Positions 48,290 through 57,148 of a stretch of DNA of 64,000 bases are shown one piece after another (position 1 is the first letter of the stretch; every line of letters starts with the position of its first letter). The notes under the pieces are model-generated. The model did not search any database, was not told the origin of the DNA, and saw nothing but the letters and a program-made list of their open reading frames with translations. The stretch comes from a virus. The position numbers were made by a program, and so were the translations under genes. The stretch lies in the IMG/VR virus record IMGVR_UViG_3300032334_000488, positions 23,212-87,211 of that record, one strand, 5' to 3'.

Positions 48290-49283
48290 ATGTTTTTGCC
48301 TCCTCAATCAGTTCATTAACCACACTGTTAGGAACCTCTAATACAAAGGCTGAGTTGTCTTGCACACCAAAACTCACCAGCATATTGTCATTGATAACCG
48401 TTGCTCCTACGCAGAACTCAATAGGTGTATCCATAAATGCAAACTCTTTACTGAGCCCGACAAAGTTAAACTCTTTATCCCAGACAAGTAGTCGATGGCG
48501 ATAGGTAGAGTCTTTCTGGTTGAGGTAATTTCTCCACAACTTTACTTCGTGAGTAATGCAGAGGTAGTAATCTCCCCACGCAATAACGTGAGAACCACCA
48601 CGCTGGTCAATAGGTGGACGAGGCACGTTGTCATTGACTACAACCTGCTTTGTCTCTGGCTCATTAGGGTTAGACCACACCACCTCGGTAGGCATAGCCC
48701 ACTTCACAAAGTGATACGGCTTATCAATGATGGGCATATGGTTCTTCTCACAATACGAAGTGGCCTCATGCAGCGGTGCAGGCATACGAACTCGTTGGAC
48801 CTCTTTGACAGTCCAGTTCTTCTTGTCGATCTCTACCTTGCTGTACTCCATACGTCCAACGCCATTAGTCGTGGTATCACGACGAACACCGACCATGTAG
48901 TAGTCGCCATCCCACTGAACAACACGGGCATCTTCAAGACCAACAAACTCCCAGATAGGTTTGTGCAACTCCATCATCTCCACCTTGGTGTAGTTGATGA
49001 CGTTGTAATCTTTGTCTAAGCGACAGAGGAAGTTGTTAGTTACAAGACGCTGGTCCTTCTCTGGATGCAGATAAGTAAGCGGCCCCCAAGGACTAAAGAA
49101 GCGCTTGTCATTCTCACTTATGTACAGCGTGTAGTTGACCTGGCGAAGGTTAACTAAGATGTCCCCATCATCGTCAATATAGACCGATGGATTCATAAGT
49201 CCTAGGCCATTACTGAGAGAGTTGGGTATGACTATGGGCGCTAATTTTCCGCCCTGAGAAACCGATTTCTGCACCAAATTCAT
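48279..49283 (-). CDS. Five-bladed beta-propeller glycosidase/phosphorylase-like protein
   Basis: A 334-residue protein: NPSVYIDDDGDILVNLRQVN, GLEDARVVQWDGDYYMVGVR, GGSHVIAWGDYYLCITHEVK and FCVGATVINDNMLVSFGVQD. These are the repeated blade motifs and the late G-A-x-x-x-x-D motif of GH130/GH43-like propellers. It may trim, phosphorolyse or simply bind a mannose-type glycan. It is the first gene of the minus-strand cassette. Confidence 0.65.
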   Translation of the reverse strand: MNLVQKSVSQGGKLAPIVIPNSLSNGLGLMNPSVYIDDDGDILVNLRQVNYTLYISENDKRFFSPWGPLTYLHPEKDQRLVTNNFLCRLDKDYNVINYTKVEMMELHKPIWEFVGLEDARVVQWDGDYYMVGVRRDTTTNGVGRMEYSKVEIDKKNWTVKEVQRVRMPAPLHEATSYCEKNHMPIIDKPYHFVKWAMPTEVVWSNPNEPETKQVVVNDNVPRPPIDQRGGSHVIAWGDYYLCITHEVKLWRNYLNQKDSTYRHRLLVWDKEFNFVGLSKEFAFMDTPIEFCVGATVINDNMLVSFGVQDNSAFVLEVPNSVVNELIEEAKTYVN

Positions 49284-49355
49284 GAGGTTACTTTAGCCCA
49301 CATAAGGTTTCTGTACCAGTTAACCTATGTACATCCCCTTCGAAGGAGTCTAATT
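49284..49355. promoter_or_regulatory. Divergent promoter gap
   Basis: A 72-nt gap between the leftward glycan cassette and the rightward fibre genes. It must carry the cassette's promoter. CCTTCGAAGG, a 10-bp palindrome, overlaps the ribosome site (AAGGAG) of the 49356 gene. Confidence 0.45.
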
Positions 49356-49685
49356 TTGGCAACAGCATACAAGGTTTTGGGTCAAGCAGCACCAGCGGCT
49401 ACCACCCTCACAACTCTCTACACAGTACCTTCATCAACATCTACTGTTGGTTCTACCATCGTGATCTGCAACCAGGCAGCCTCTGCTGCTACCTACCGCA
49501 TTGCGGTTAGCCCAGCAGGTGCGACAGCAGAAGCAAAGCACTACATCGTATACGGTGCGACTGTCGCAGCCTCAGATACGACCGCTTTGACTCTCGGAAT
49601 TACTTTGGCCACAACAGATGTGGTTCGTGTATACGCTTCTACTGCAACTCTTTCATTCTCACTATTTGGCAGCGAAATTTCCTAA
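49356..49685 (+). CDS. Small virion surface protein (TTG start)
   Basis: A 109-residue Ala/Thr-rich all-beta protein (LYTVPSSTSTVGSTIVICNQ; RIAVSPAGATAEAKHYIVYG). It looks like a fibre-knob or decoration domain. AAGGAG lies upstream of the TTG. Confidence 0.65.
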   Translation: MATAYKVLGQAAPAATTLTTLYTVPSSTSTVGSTIVICNQAASAATYRIAVSPAGATAEAKHYIVYGATVAASDTTALTLGITLATTDVVRVYASTATLSFSLFGSEIS

Positions 49686-49708
49686 TTAACTAGTTAGAGG
49701 TAACTTAA

Positions 49709-50842
49709 GTGACTATCACTAACAAGGTTTCATTAAAGAGCGTCATGGCGGGTAACACGCCTATTGCTGACGTTCCTGATGCGCCTACCATTGGAGCAGC
49801 AACTAACGTAGGAACATCTCGTGCCTACAATAACGGCTCTGCAACTGTTGCTTACACCGCAGCAGCAACTGGTGGAACTGCTACTACATTTACTGCAACA
49901 AGTACACCAGGCTCATTTACTGCTACTGGTGCTTCCCCTATTACAGTCACAGGATTACAGTCTGCTACCTCTTACACCTTTACAGTCTCTGCTGCTAATG
50001 CCAATGGCACACTGACCTCTGCTGCTTCATCTAGTATTACTGCTACTACTGTTCCTAATGCTCCTACTATTGGAACATTTACTGATGGTGGCACAGGAAC
50101 AACTGGAACTCTATCTTTTACCGCCCCAGCAACTGGTGGTTCATCAATTACTAACTATAAGTACTCAACTGATAGTTCTACCTATACAGCCCTATCTCCC
50201 GCTCAGACATCGAGTCCACTATCTCTAACAGGTCTTACAGCAGGAACGTATAACTTCTCTGTCAAAGCCGTAAATGCTAACGGTGATTCTGCAGCCTCTG
50301 GCACTGTCTCTGGAACTGTTATTACTCCAAGTTCATTTGAGTCTATTGCTACTGCAACTGGTACTGGTTCGTCTGGAGTGATTACTTTTTCTAGTATTCC
50401 TAGTACCTATAGCCACCTACAGATTAGAGTACTTGGAAGAACTACTGCTGCTCAAACAAATACGGATTTATATGTTCAATATAACTCATCTACATCTGGG
50501 TATGCAAACCACGCAATACAAGGCAATGGATCAATTACTGAAACAAAAGCAGATGCAAGTGGTTCTTATATTATTATATATCAATCACTAACTGGCGCAT
50601 CGGCCGCTTCTTCAATAATGGGTGCCGCAATTATAGATATCCCTGACTATGCATCAACTACAAAAAATAAAACCTTGCGCTGTCTATCTGGTCAAACCAG
50701 ACCAGCGGATGCTCAAGGCGCTATTTGGTTGCAAAGTGGTTTCTTAAATAACACTGCTGCACTCTCTAGTCTTTCATTCACACTTGGTAGTGGAAGTTGG
50801 ACTACTAGTTCAGTTATTTCACTCTATGGGATTAAGGGGTAG
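49709..50842 (+). CDS. FN3-repeat fibre protein A (GTG start)
   Basis: A 377-residue protein. Two FN3-like domains are visible (ADVPDAPTIGAATNVGTSRA start; GLQSATSYTFTVSAANANGT; then VPNAPTIGTFTDGG). They are followed by a tip domain of about 165 residues that begins FESIATATGTGSSGVITFSS and ends SVISLYGIKG. The same tip occurs as stand-alone genes immediately downstream. The domain order suggests an adhesion fibre. Confidence 0.78.
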   Translation: MTITNKVSLKSVMAGNTPIADVPDAPTIGAATNVGTSRAYNNGSATVAYTAAATGGTATTFTATSTPGSFTATGASPITVTGLQSATSYTFTVSAANANGTLTSAASSSITATTVPNAPTIGTFTDGGTGTTGTLSFTAPATGGSSITNYKYSTDSSTYTALSPAQTSSPLSLTGLTAGTYNFSVKAVNANGDSAASGTVSGTVITPSSFESIATATGTGSSGVITFSSIPSTYSHLQIRVLGRTTAAQTNTDLYVQYNSSTSGYANHAIQGNGSITETKADASGSYIIIYQSLTGASAASSIMGAAIIDIPDYASTTKNKTLRCLSGQTRPADAQGAIWLQSGFLNNTAALSSLSFTLGSGSWTTSSVISLYGIKG

Positions 50843-50844
50843 CA

Positions 50845-51339
50845 ATGCCATTAACGTATGAGCCAATCGCTACTTTTACTGCATCAACTGCTACAGGTTC
50901 TGTAAGTTTTTCTAGTATACCTAATACTTACACTGACTTAACACTTGTTATAAATGGGTCCTTAAGAGATTCAGGAGATAATCTTTTACTAAGGTTTAAT
51001 GGTGATAGCAGTAGTTTATACGCTCAAACTGACATAAGTGCTAGTGCAGCAACACTTGCTACTCAAAGAACTTCAGGAGTTAGACTATATGTTCCTTTCA
51101 CAAACCAGTTTGTTCAAACCTCACCCTTTTTGGTAATTTTAAATATCTTTAGTTACGCTGGATCGCAATTTAAGACTTGTTTGGTATCAACAAATAATGA
51201 TGCAAATGGTTCTGGACGCATATCCAGCGGTGTTTTATTGTATAGAAGTAGTGACGCTGTAACCAGCCTAGAACTTACTGCCAGTGGAATTTACAATGCA
51301 GGAACAACCGCTACTTTGTATGGGATAAAAAATGCCTAG
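50845..51339 (+). CDS. Stand-alone fibre tip protein 1
   Basis: A 164-residue protein homologous to the C-terminal tip of the preceding gene: YEPIATFTASTATGSVSFSS, IPNTYTDLTLVINGSLRD, ending ATLYGIKNA. It lacks FN3 or attachment domains, so it may replace or trimerise with the tip of its neighbour. It overlaps the next gene by 8 nt. Confidence 0.7.
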   Translation: MPLTYEPIATFTASTATGSVSFSSIPNTYTDLTLVINGSLRDSGDNLLLRFNGDSSSLYAQTDISASAATLATQRTSGVRLYVPFTNQFVQTSPFLVILNIFSYAGSQFKTCLVSTNNDANGSGRISSGVLLYRSSDAVTSLELTASGIYNAGTTATLYGIKNA

Positions 51340-51859
51340 TACTTACACACTCATCGCCAGCAATGTTCTATCCTCTAGCGCATCAAGCGTCACTTTTAGT
51401 TCTATTCCATCTACTTATACTGACTTAATGATGAGAGTTAGCGGAAGAAGCAATGATAGTTCAAACAGTTCAAATTCTATACGATTTTTTATAAACAGTA
51501 ACACAGGAACTGTGTACTCTTTTACTAGAATTCTAGGTAGTGGAACTGCAGTTACTTCTTATTCAGCGCCAGCAAATACAGACGAACTTTACTTTAACAA
51601 TGGGTTAAGCAGCGCTCTTTCAACCGCTAATACGTTTGGAAATGCAGAGATTTACATCCCAAACTATACAAGTAGTGCTAACAAGCCTGTAGGATCATTC
51701 CAAACAGCAGAAACAAATAGCACGTCTGTCTCTGTAGGTATGACTGCTGGTTCAATAAGAATTACTTCTGCAATTACTACTATACAGGTAACCCTAAATC
51801 CTACTTATTCTTTTGTAACAGGTTCATCTTTCTATCTATACGGCATCAAAAACTCATAA
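51332..51859 (+). CDS. Stand-alone fibre tip protein 2
   Basis: A 175-residue second paralogue: YTLIASNVLSSSASSVTFSS, IPSTYTDLMMRVSGRSND, ending FYLYGIKNS. The conserved ends and variable centre indicate a fixed fold with a diversifying surface. Confidence 0.7.
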   Translation: MPSTYTLIASNVLSSSASSVTFSSIPSTYTDLMMRVSGRSNDSSNSSNSIRFFINSNTGTVYSFTRILGSGTAVTSYSAPANTDELYFNNGLSSALSTANTFGNAEIYIPNYTSSANKPVGSFQTAETNSTSVSVGMTAGSIRITSAITTIQVTLNPTYSFVTGSSFYLYGIKNS

Positions 51860-51868
51860 GGAGATACA

Positions 51869-52102
51869 ATGACAACACCAACCAAAGTAATCGTAGACTG
51901 CTCAACAGGAGAAGAAACAATTCTTCCTCTGACAGCAGAAGAGATTGCAGACATGGAAGCAGCAGCAGCAGAAGCCGCTGAAGCACAGGCTGCTCGTGAG
52001 GCAGAGGCAGAGGCACTTGCTGCTCTCAAGGCATCTGCACGAGCCAAGTTAGTTGCGGGTACCCCGTTGACAGAGGAAGAAGCGGCAACACTCGTCATCT
52101 AA
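51869..52102 (+). CDS. Small Ala/Glu-rich fibre accessory protein
   Basis: A 77-residue protein: KVIVDCSTGEETILPLTAEE then a long Ala/Glu helix. It resembles fibre-assembly or DUF4376-type helper proteins found after tail fibre genes. AAGGAG precedes the ATG. Confidence 0.65.
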   Translation: MTTPTKVIVDCSTGEETILPLTAEEIADMEAAAAEAAEAQAAREAEAEALAALKASARAKLVAGTPLTEEEAATLVI

Positions 52103-52152
52103 ATTCGGCGCTTAACCAATTTTTCCAGTAACCATAGGAGACAATAGGCAAC

Positions 52153-54198
52153 ATGGCTAATATCAAGCGTGCTAATACATCAGGCATCACCAAGAGCGGT
52201 GTGGCTATCCCTGATGTACCTGATGCACCCACTATTGGCGCTGCTACAAATGTAGGTACCTCTAGAGCCTACAACAATGGATCTGCGACTGTTGCTTTTA
52301 CTGCCTCTGCTACTGGTGGTACTCCTACCTCCTATACAGCCACTAGTACACCTGGCTCATTTACTGCCACTGGTGCTGGTTCTCCTTTAACAGTTACTGG
52401 ATTACAATCTGCTACTTCTTACACCTTTGCCGTTACTGCTACTAATACAACTGCTACTGGGGCGGCTTCTGCTGCTTCATCTTCTATTACTGCTACGACT
52501 GTTCCTAATGCTCCTACTATTGGTACACCTACCAATGCAAGTGGTCAGTCTTACACGGGCTCTGCCTCTGTGTCAGTGCCGTTTACTGCATTAACATCTC
52601 CAGGTACTGGTGGTTCTACGGTTACTGGATACACCGTTACCTCTTCTTCGGGTGCAACAGGTACAGGTTCTTCAACCCCAATTTCTGTGACAGAAACTGT
52701 TGGTAACCCAACTACAACTGCAAGAACTTATACAATCACTGCTACAAATGCTAACGGTACTGGTAGTGCTTCTAGTGCATCAAGTTCTGTAGTCCCTGCA
52801 TCTGTTCCTCAGACCCCAACTATTTCTTCTGCTACACGAGGCAGTAATACAACCGTTTCTATTGCTTTTAGCGGTGATACAGGTGGTTCAGCGTTGACGG
52901 CAGTGACCATTACTAGTTCCCCTTCAGTAAGTCTTTCATACTCAGGTACTTCTTCACCTATTACCGTTACTGGAACTTTTGTTCAGGGAACTTCTTACAC
53001 CTTTTCAATGACAACGACTAACGCCAATGGAACCACTGCATCTAGTGGCTCTTCTAACTCTGTGACTCCGTTTGCTGCTACTGCACCCTCTGCTCCTACT
53101 ATCGGTACCGTCACAAGAACAAGTAATACAGTAGTTTCTGTTCCTTATACAGATGGCTCCGCTAACGGTTCTGCAATTACCTCTCGTACAATTACTTCAA
53201 GCCCGTCAATTTCTTTAAGTTACACCAATACTTCGGCAAGTCCGATTGCGGTTACTGGCTCTTTTGTTCAAGGTACGGCTTACACATTCTCTATAACAAC
53301 AACAAATGGAGTTGGAACATCTTCGGCAAGTAGTGCTTCTAACTCAGTAACTCCTTATCCTCAACCTACTCTTGGTGCTTTCTCAGCGGCTACTGCGTAC
53401 CCAACTGTTGTGGCTGTTTATGCTAGAAACATTGGTGCTGGTGCATTAAGTTCAAACATAGTTTGGGCGGGTACGGGTTACAGAGGCGATAACTTTTCAT
53501 CTCTTGGTACGGGTTATTATTGGAATGGCTCTAACTGGACACAACAAGACTACTATAATGCTTCTTATGTAGGTATGGGCCGCGTTTCAACTACTCAATT
53601 TTTAGGTGCTTCAGGCTACACAGACCTTGACCCAGGTAACCAAACACGGTCAGTTTATTATGGTACAGGCACTTCGGCCTTTACTAATGGAACTAGTTAT
53701 CCGTTAAACGCGCCTTCTGTTGGACTTGCAAAAATTTCTGATGGAGTGATGTTTGTTGGAGGGCAGGGCCTTGCCGCTACTAGAGATGTTTATTACCAAA
53801 CTACTATAGGCGGTAGTTTTACATTAAGGTCTGGTGCTTTTCCAATTATTGCTCCTTCCAACATTGGTGTGGACATTGGATTTTCAACAGGTTATTGGGT
53901 AGTAAATCAAGTTACTTCCGTATATTCTTTAACAAGTGTTACTGGGGCCTTTTCAGTAGCAGCAACGCTTGCTGCTTCAAAAAATGGAGCGCCCGCATCT
54001 GTTCTTGCTAACATAAATGATACTATTTTTTATGCTGGTAATGATGGCAGTACTAGTAATACTTACCTATTTAATGGTTCAACATTTACTGCCTCAACAG
54101 CAAGTCCAATCAATTCAGACAGTATGTCTGCTGGCTCAAGAGGCAGTGTTTTAAGTATTACAAGACAGACAGTTCACTACACAGCAACGTTAAGTTAA
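52153..54198 (+). CDS. FN3-repeat fibre protein B
   Basis: A 681-residue protein. The N-terminal segment is nearly identical to fibre A (PDVPDAPTIGAATNVGTSRA). Four FN3-like domains follow (repeats of PNAPTIGTPT, TPTISSATRGSN, SAPTIGTVTRTSN). A C-terminal 280-residue tip with repeated short blades (AFSAATAYPTVVAVYARNIG; VGLAKISDGVMFVGGQGLAA) may be a beta-propeller. Its leader closely resembles that of the 54573 gene. Confidence 0.75.
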   Translation: MANIKRANTSGITKSGVAIPDVPDAPTIGAATNVGTSRAYNNGSATVAFTASATGGTPTSYTATSTPGSFTATGAGSPLTVTGLQSATSYTFAVTATNTTATGAASAASSSITATTVPNAPTIGTPTNASGQSYTGSASVSVPFTALTSPGTGGSTVTGYTVTSSSGATGTGSSTPISVTETVGNPTTTARTYTITATNANGTGSASSASSSVVPASVPQTPTISSATRGSNTTVSIAFSGDTGGSALTAVTITSSPSVSLSYSGTSSPITVTGTFVQGTSYTFSMTTTNANGTTASSGSSNSVTPFAATAPSAPTIGTVTRTSNTVVSVPYTDGSANGSAITSRTITSSPSISLSYTNTSASPIAVTGSFVQGTAYTFSITTTNGVGTSSASSASNSVTPYPQPTLGAFSAATAYPTVVAVYARNIGAGALSSNIVWAGTGYRGDNFSSLGTGYYWNGSNWTQQDYYNASYVGMGRVSTTQFLGASGYTDLDPGNQTRSVYYGTGTSAFTNGTSYPLNAPSVGLAKISDGVMFVGGQGLAATRDVYYQTTIGGSFTLRSGAFPIIAPSNIGVDIGFSTGYWVVNQVTSVYSLTSVTGAFSVAATLAASKNGAPASVLANINDTIFYAGNDGSTSNTYLFNGSTFTASTASPINSDSMSAGSRGSVLSITRQTVHYTATLS

Positions 54199-54219
54199 CC
54201 AACTAAGGAGAAAAAATAA

Positions 54220-54522
54220 ATGGCAGTGTACACAGTAAGAACAGAACAAGTAGATGGTGGATGGGTAGCCCATATTGACCAAGACGGTTTAGTTTGCATT
54301 ATGCAGCCAAACCTTCCAGGTTTACAAGGAAACTTTGCTTCTCAAGCAGATGCAAAAGCATGGGCCGATGGTCACGCTGCTGATTTAACAGCACAAAACG
54401 AAGCGTCAATTGCAGCAGCGGCTCTTGCAGCAGAGAGAGCAGCAACACAACATGCGGCTAATCTTGCGGCTATTGATACAGCAGAGGCTTTGAAAGCCCT
54501 TGTTGCTCATCTAGCACGATAA
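54220..54522 (+). CDS. Small fibre accessory protein
   Basis: A 100-residue protein: YTVRTEQVDGGWVAHIDQDG then an Ala-rich helix ending LKALVAHLAR. By position it is analogous to the 51869-52102 gene, as the helper of fibre B. Confidence 0.6.
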   Translation: MAVYTVRTEQVDGGWVAHIDQDGLVCIMQPNLPGLQGNFASQADAKAWADGHAADLTAQNEASIAAAALAAERAATQHAANLAAIDTAEALKALVAHLAR

Positions 54523-54572
54523 ATATCGCCCTTATCAATTTTTTCCAGTAATGATAGGAGATACTAGACACT

Positions 54573-56063
54573 ATGTCAGTACGCAGAGCACAAGATGAGC
54601 GCATCGAAGGAAATCCAGACGGCCTCGGAACAATCTCCGAGATTATGGACTTTCCTGATGCGCCAACAGCCATTGTCGCAACCAACGTAGGCACAGGACG
54701 TGGCTACAACAATGGTGCTGCCACTGTTGCGATCACTGCTGCTGCAACTGGTGGAACTCCTGCTACATATAACGTGATCAGTACACCTGGCTCATTCACA
54801 GGAACTGGAACATCACCTGTCACAGTATCTGGATTACAGTCACAGACCTCATACACTTTCAAGGCTACAGGTGTCACATCTACTAACGTGACTGGATTGC
54901 AGTCTGCTGACTCTGCGAGCATTACAGCAACTACAGTGCCACAGGCGCCAACTATTGGAACCGCTACATCTCCTTCTTCTACAACTGCCTCTGTTGCTTT
55001 CACCGCTGGAGCAACTGGTGGTTCTGCTGTAACTACTTACACAGCGACATCTTCTCCTGGGTCAATTACAGGAACAAGTGCAACAAGCCCAATTACTGTC
55101 TCAGGGTTAACAGCAGGAACTGCTTACACTTTTACAGTTACAGCAACAAATGCAAATGGGACATCAACAGCCTCTTCTGCTTCTAACTCAGTAACTCCTG
55201 TAATTCCTGTACCAGTTGTTTCAGGTGGAACATTGTCATCTGATGCTACTTATTACTACAGAACATTTACCGCTAATGGAGACTTGACTGTAGCAAATGC
55301 AAGTTTGACCTTTAATGCTCTAATAATTGCAGGTGGTGGTTCAGGAGGAGCAAGTGGTTATTTGGGTTGTGGCGCAGATCAATTTTTTGGTGGAGGTGGT
55401 GGAGCAGGTGGTGTTACAGAGGCAGTAAACATAACTATTTCTCCTAGCACTGTAAACATAGTAGTAGGTGGCGGTGGTACTGGAAACATTTATTGTGGTG
55501 CTTGCGGAGGATCTACAACCGCAACTGGTTTAACAACAGCAATTGGTGGAGGGCGAGGAGCATCAAGATTCAACGCAGGTTTTAGTGGAGGTTCAGGCGG
55601 CGGAGGTTCAAGAACTTATGCACAACCTAATTTTGTACTAAAAGCCGCAGGATCAGGAACAGCAGGTCAAGGTTATGCTGGTGGCGATCCTGGTAATGCA
55701 GGCAATTTCGGCGGTGCTGGAGGTGGCGGTGCTGGAGGTGTTGGCGGTAAAGTTGCTTCAGGCGTTGGTGGTGCTGGTGGCGCTCCAACAACTGCTTATA
55801 CATCTTGGGCTTCTGCAACATCAACTGGAGTTGGCGGTTATTATGCAGGTGGTGGTGGCGGTATAAATAATGGTTGTGGTGGAGCAATTTCAGGCGGAGG
55901 TGGTTCTTATCGTTCTCCTGCTTACAATGTTAATGGAACTGCAAATACTGGCGGTGGTGGTGGTGGTGGTCTTTATACGGGTGGTTGTGTTACCTATAAA
56001 GGCGGTAATGGTGGTTCAGGAATTGTAATTGTGCGTTACACAAGAAGTCAGGTAGGTGGATAA
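54573..56063 (+). CDS. FN3 plus glycine-rich fibre protein C
   Basis: A 496-residue protein. Two FN3-like domains are present (FPDAPTAIVATNVGTGRGYN; VPQAPTIGTATSPSSTTASV). The tip of about 280 residues is dominated by poly-Gly loops (AGGGSGGASGYLGCGADQFF; GGAGGGGAGGVGGK), the Gly-rich sandwich type of some phage receptor-binding tips, ending VIVRYTRSQ. The next gene starts at its stop. Confidence 0.75.
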   Translation: MSVRRAQDERIEGNPDGLGTISEIMDFPDAPTAIVATNVGTGRGYNNGAATVAITAAATGGTPATYNVISTPGSFTGTGTSPVTVSGLQSQTSYTFKATGVTSTNVTGLQSADSASITATTVPQAPTIGTATSPSSTTASVAFTAGATGGSAVTTYTATSSPGSITGTSATSPITVSGLTAGTAYTFTVTATNANGTSTASSASNSVTPVIPVPVVSGGTLSSDATYYYRTFTANGDLTVANASLTFNALIIAGGGSGGASGYLGCGADQFFGGGGGAGGVTEAVNITISPSTVNIVVGGGGTGNIYCGACGGSTTATGLTTAIGGGRGASRFNAGFSGGSGGGGSRTYAQPNFVLKAAGSGTAGQGYAGGDPGNAGNFGGAGGGGAGGVGGKVASGVGGAGGAPTTAYTSWASATSTGVGGYYAGGGGGINNGCGGAISGGGGSYRSPAYNVNGTANTGGGGGGGLYTGGCVTYKGGNGGSGIVIVRYTRSQVGG

Positions 56064-56428
56064 TGTCTCATTGGGCAGAAATAGATCAAAATAACATTGT
56101 TCTTAAAGTTGTGGTCGGAGACAACAATGACCCTAATGGTGATGAAGGTTATCAATGGTTGATTGATAATCTTGGTGGGCGTTGGATTAAAACTTCTTAC
56201 AATGGCAACATTCGCAAAAATTATGCAGGTATTGGCTATACCTATGATGAGCAAAGAGATGCTTTCATTCCTCCTTCACCTTACCCATCTTGGGTTCTTA
56301 ATGAAGAAACTTGCCTTTGGAAACCTCCTACGCCTAAACCTGAAGGAACAGATTTAATTGGTTGGCGCTGGAATGAGGAAATTATAGGGTGGGAGCAGTT
56401 TGATAAACCTGTGATAACCTTGCCGTAA
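56063..56428 (+). CDS. Conserved aquatic-phage protein
   Basis: A 121-residue protein: HWAEIDQNNIVLKVVVGDNN, WIKTSYNGNIRKNYAGIGYT and YPSWVLNEETCLWKPPTPKP. The same string pattern recurs in cyanophage and pelagic phage proteins near tail fibres, of unknown function. It starts at the TAATG of the preceding gene. Confidence 0.75.
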   Translation: MSHWAEIDQNNIVLKVVVGDNNDPNGDEGYQWLIDNLGGRWIKTSYNGNIRKNYAGIGYTYDEQRDAFIPPSPYPSWVLNEETCLWKPPTPKPEGTDLIGWRWNEEIIGWEQFDKPVITLP

Positions 56429-56446
56429 TCTATTAGTGGAGGCGCA

Positions 56447-57145
56447 ATGGAAATCATTTTTACAGACATAGATAATTTTGAAGGTGTATTACAAAAACCT
56501 AAACCTGCAAGTGAATACATACCTGAATGGTATAAAAATGCAAAATCTTATACTGATCCCAGTGGTAAAAAAGCACCAAGATTAGATGGTACGCCTTATG
56601 CAACAATAAAGCGTTGTATGCCTTTATGGGATTTAATGACTGCTGGATACATCATTGAAACACCTTATGACATTTATGTTAGACAAACTGAAAATGGTCC
56701 TTATTTTCAATGGGGCAGTAATGAAGCAATTGCTTTTCAATCTATGGAGCAATTTCAAAATCACCCTTATTCAAGAGAAATAAATTACGCTGTAAGAATT
56801 TTGCACCCGTGGAGTATTAAAACCCCTAAAGGTTGGTCAGTTTTAATTTGTGAACCTCAACACCATGAACCTACTCCAATAATTACAACAAATGGAATAG
56901 TAGATACTGATGAATTTTCTTTACCGTTTAACATGTTTCTTAAATTACGCGATCCAAATTTTGAAGGAATGATCCCTGCGGGAACTCCATTTGTACAAGT
57001 AATACCTTTCAAGCGTGAAAATTGGACATCTAAATTAGGTGGGGAAAAAGAAAAGAAAAAGTATCAATCTGATTGGAATAAATTTTCTACTGTATTCTTT
57101 GACCGTTACAAGAAGTTCTGGTGGGTTAGGAAAGAGTATAAATAA
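56447..57145 (+). CDS. DUF6065-like protein
   Basis: A 232-residue protein: EYIPEWYKNAKSYTDPSGKK, ATIKRCMPLWDLMTAGYIIE and GWSVLICEPQHHEPTPIITT. Proteins with this layout are found in aquatic phages and may be structural or modifying; none is characterised to my knowledge. Base composition is more AT-rich than neighbours, suggesting recent transfer. Confidence 0.65.
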   Translation: MEIIFTDIDNFEGVLQKPKPASEYIPEWYKNAKSYTDPSGKKAPRLDGTPYATIKRCMPLWDLMTAGYIIETPYDIYVRQTENGPYFQWGSNEAIAFQSMEQFQNHPYSREINYAVRILHPWSIKTPKGWSVLICEPQHHEPTPIITTNGIVDTDEFSLPFNMFLKLRDPNFEGMIPAGTPFVQVIPFKRENWTSKLGGEKEKKKYQSDWNKFSTVFFDRYKKFWWVRKEYK

Positions 57146-57148
57146 CCC

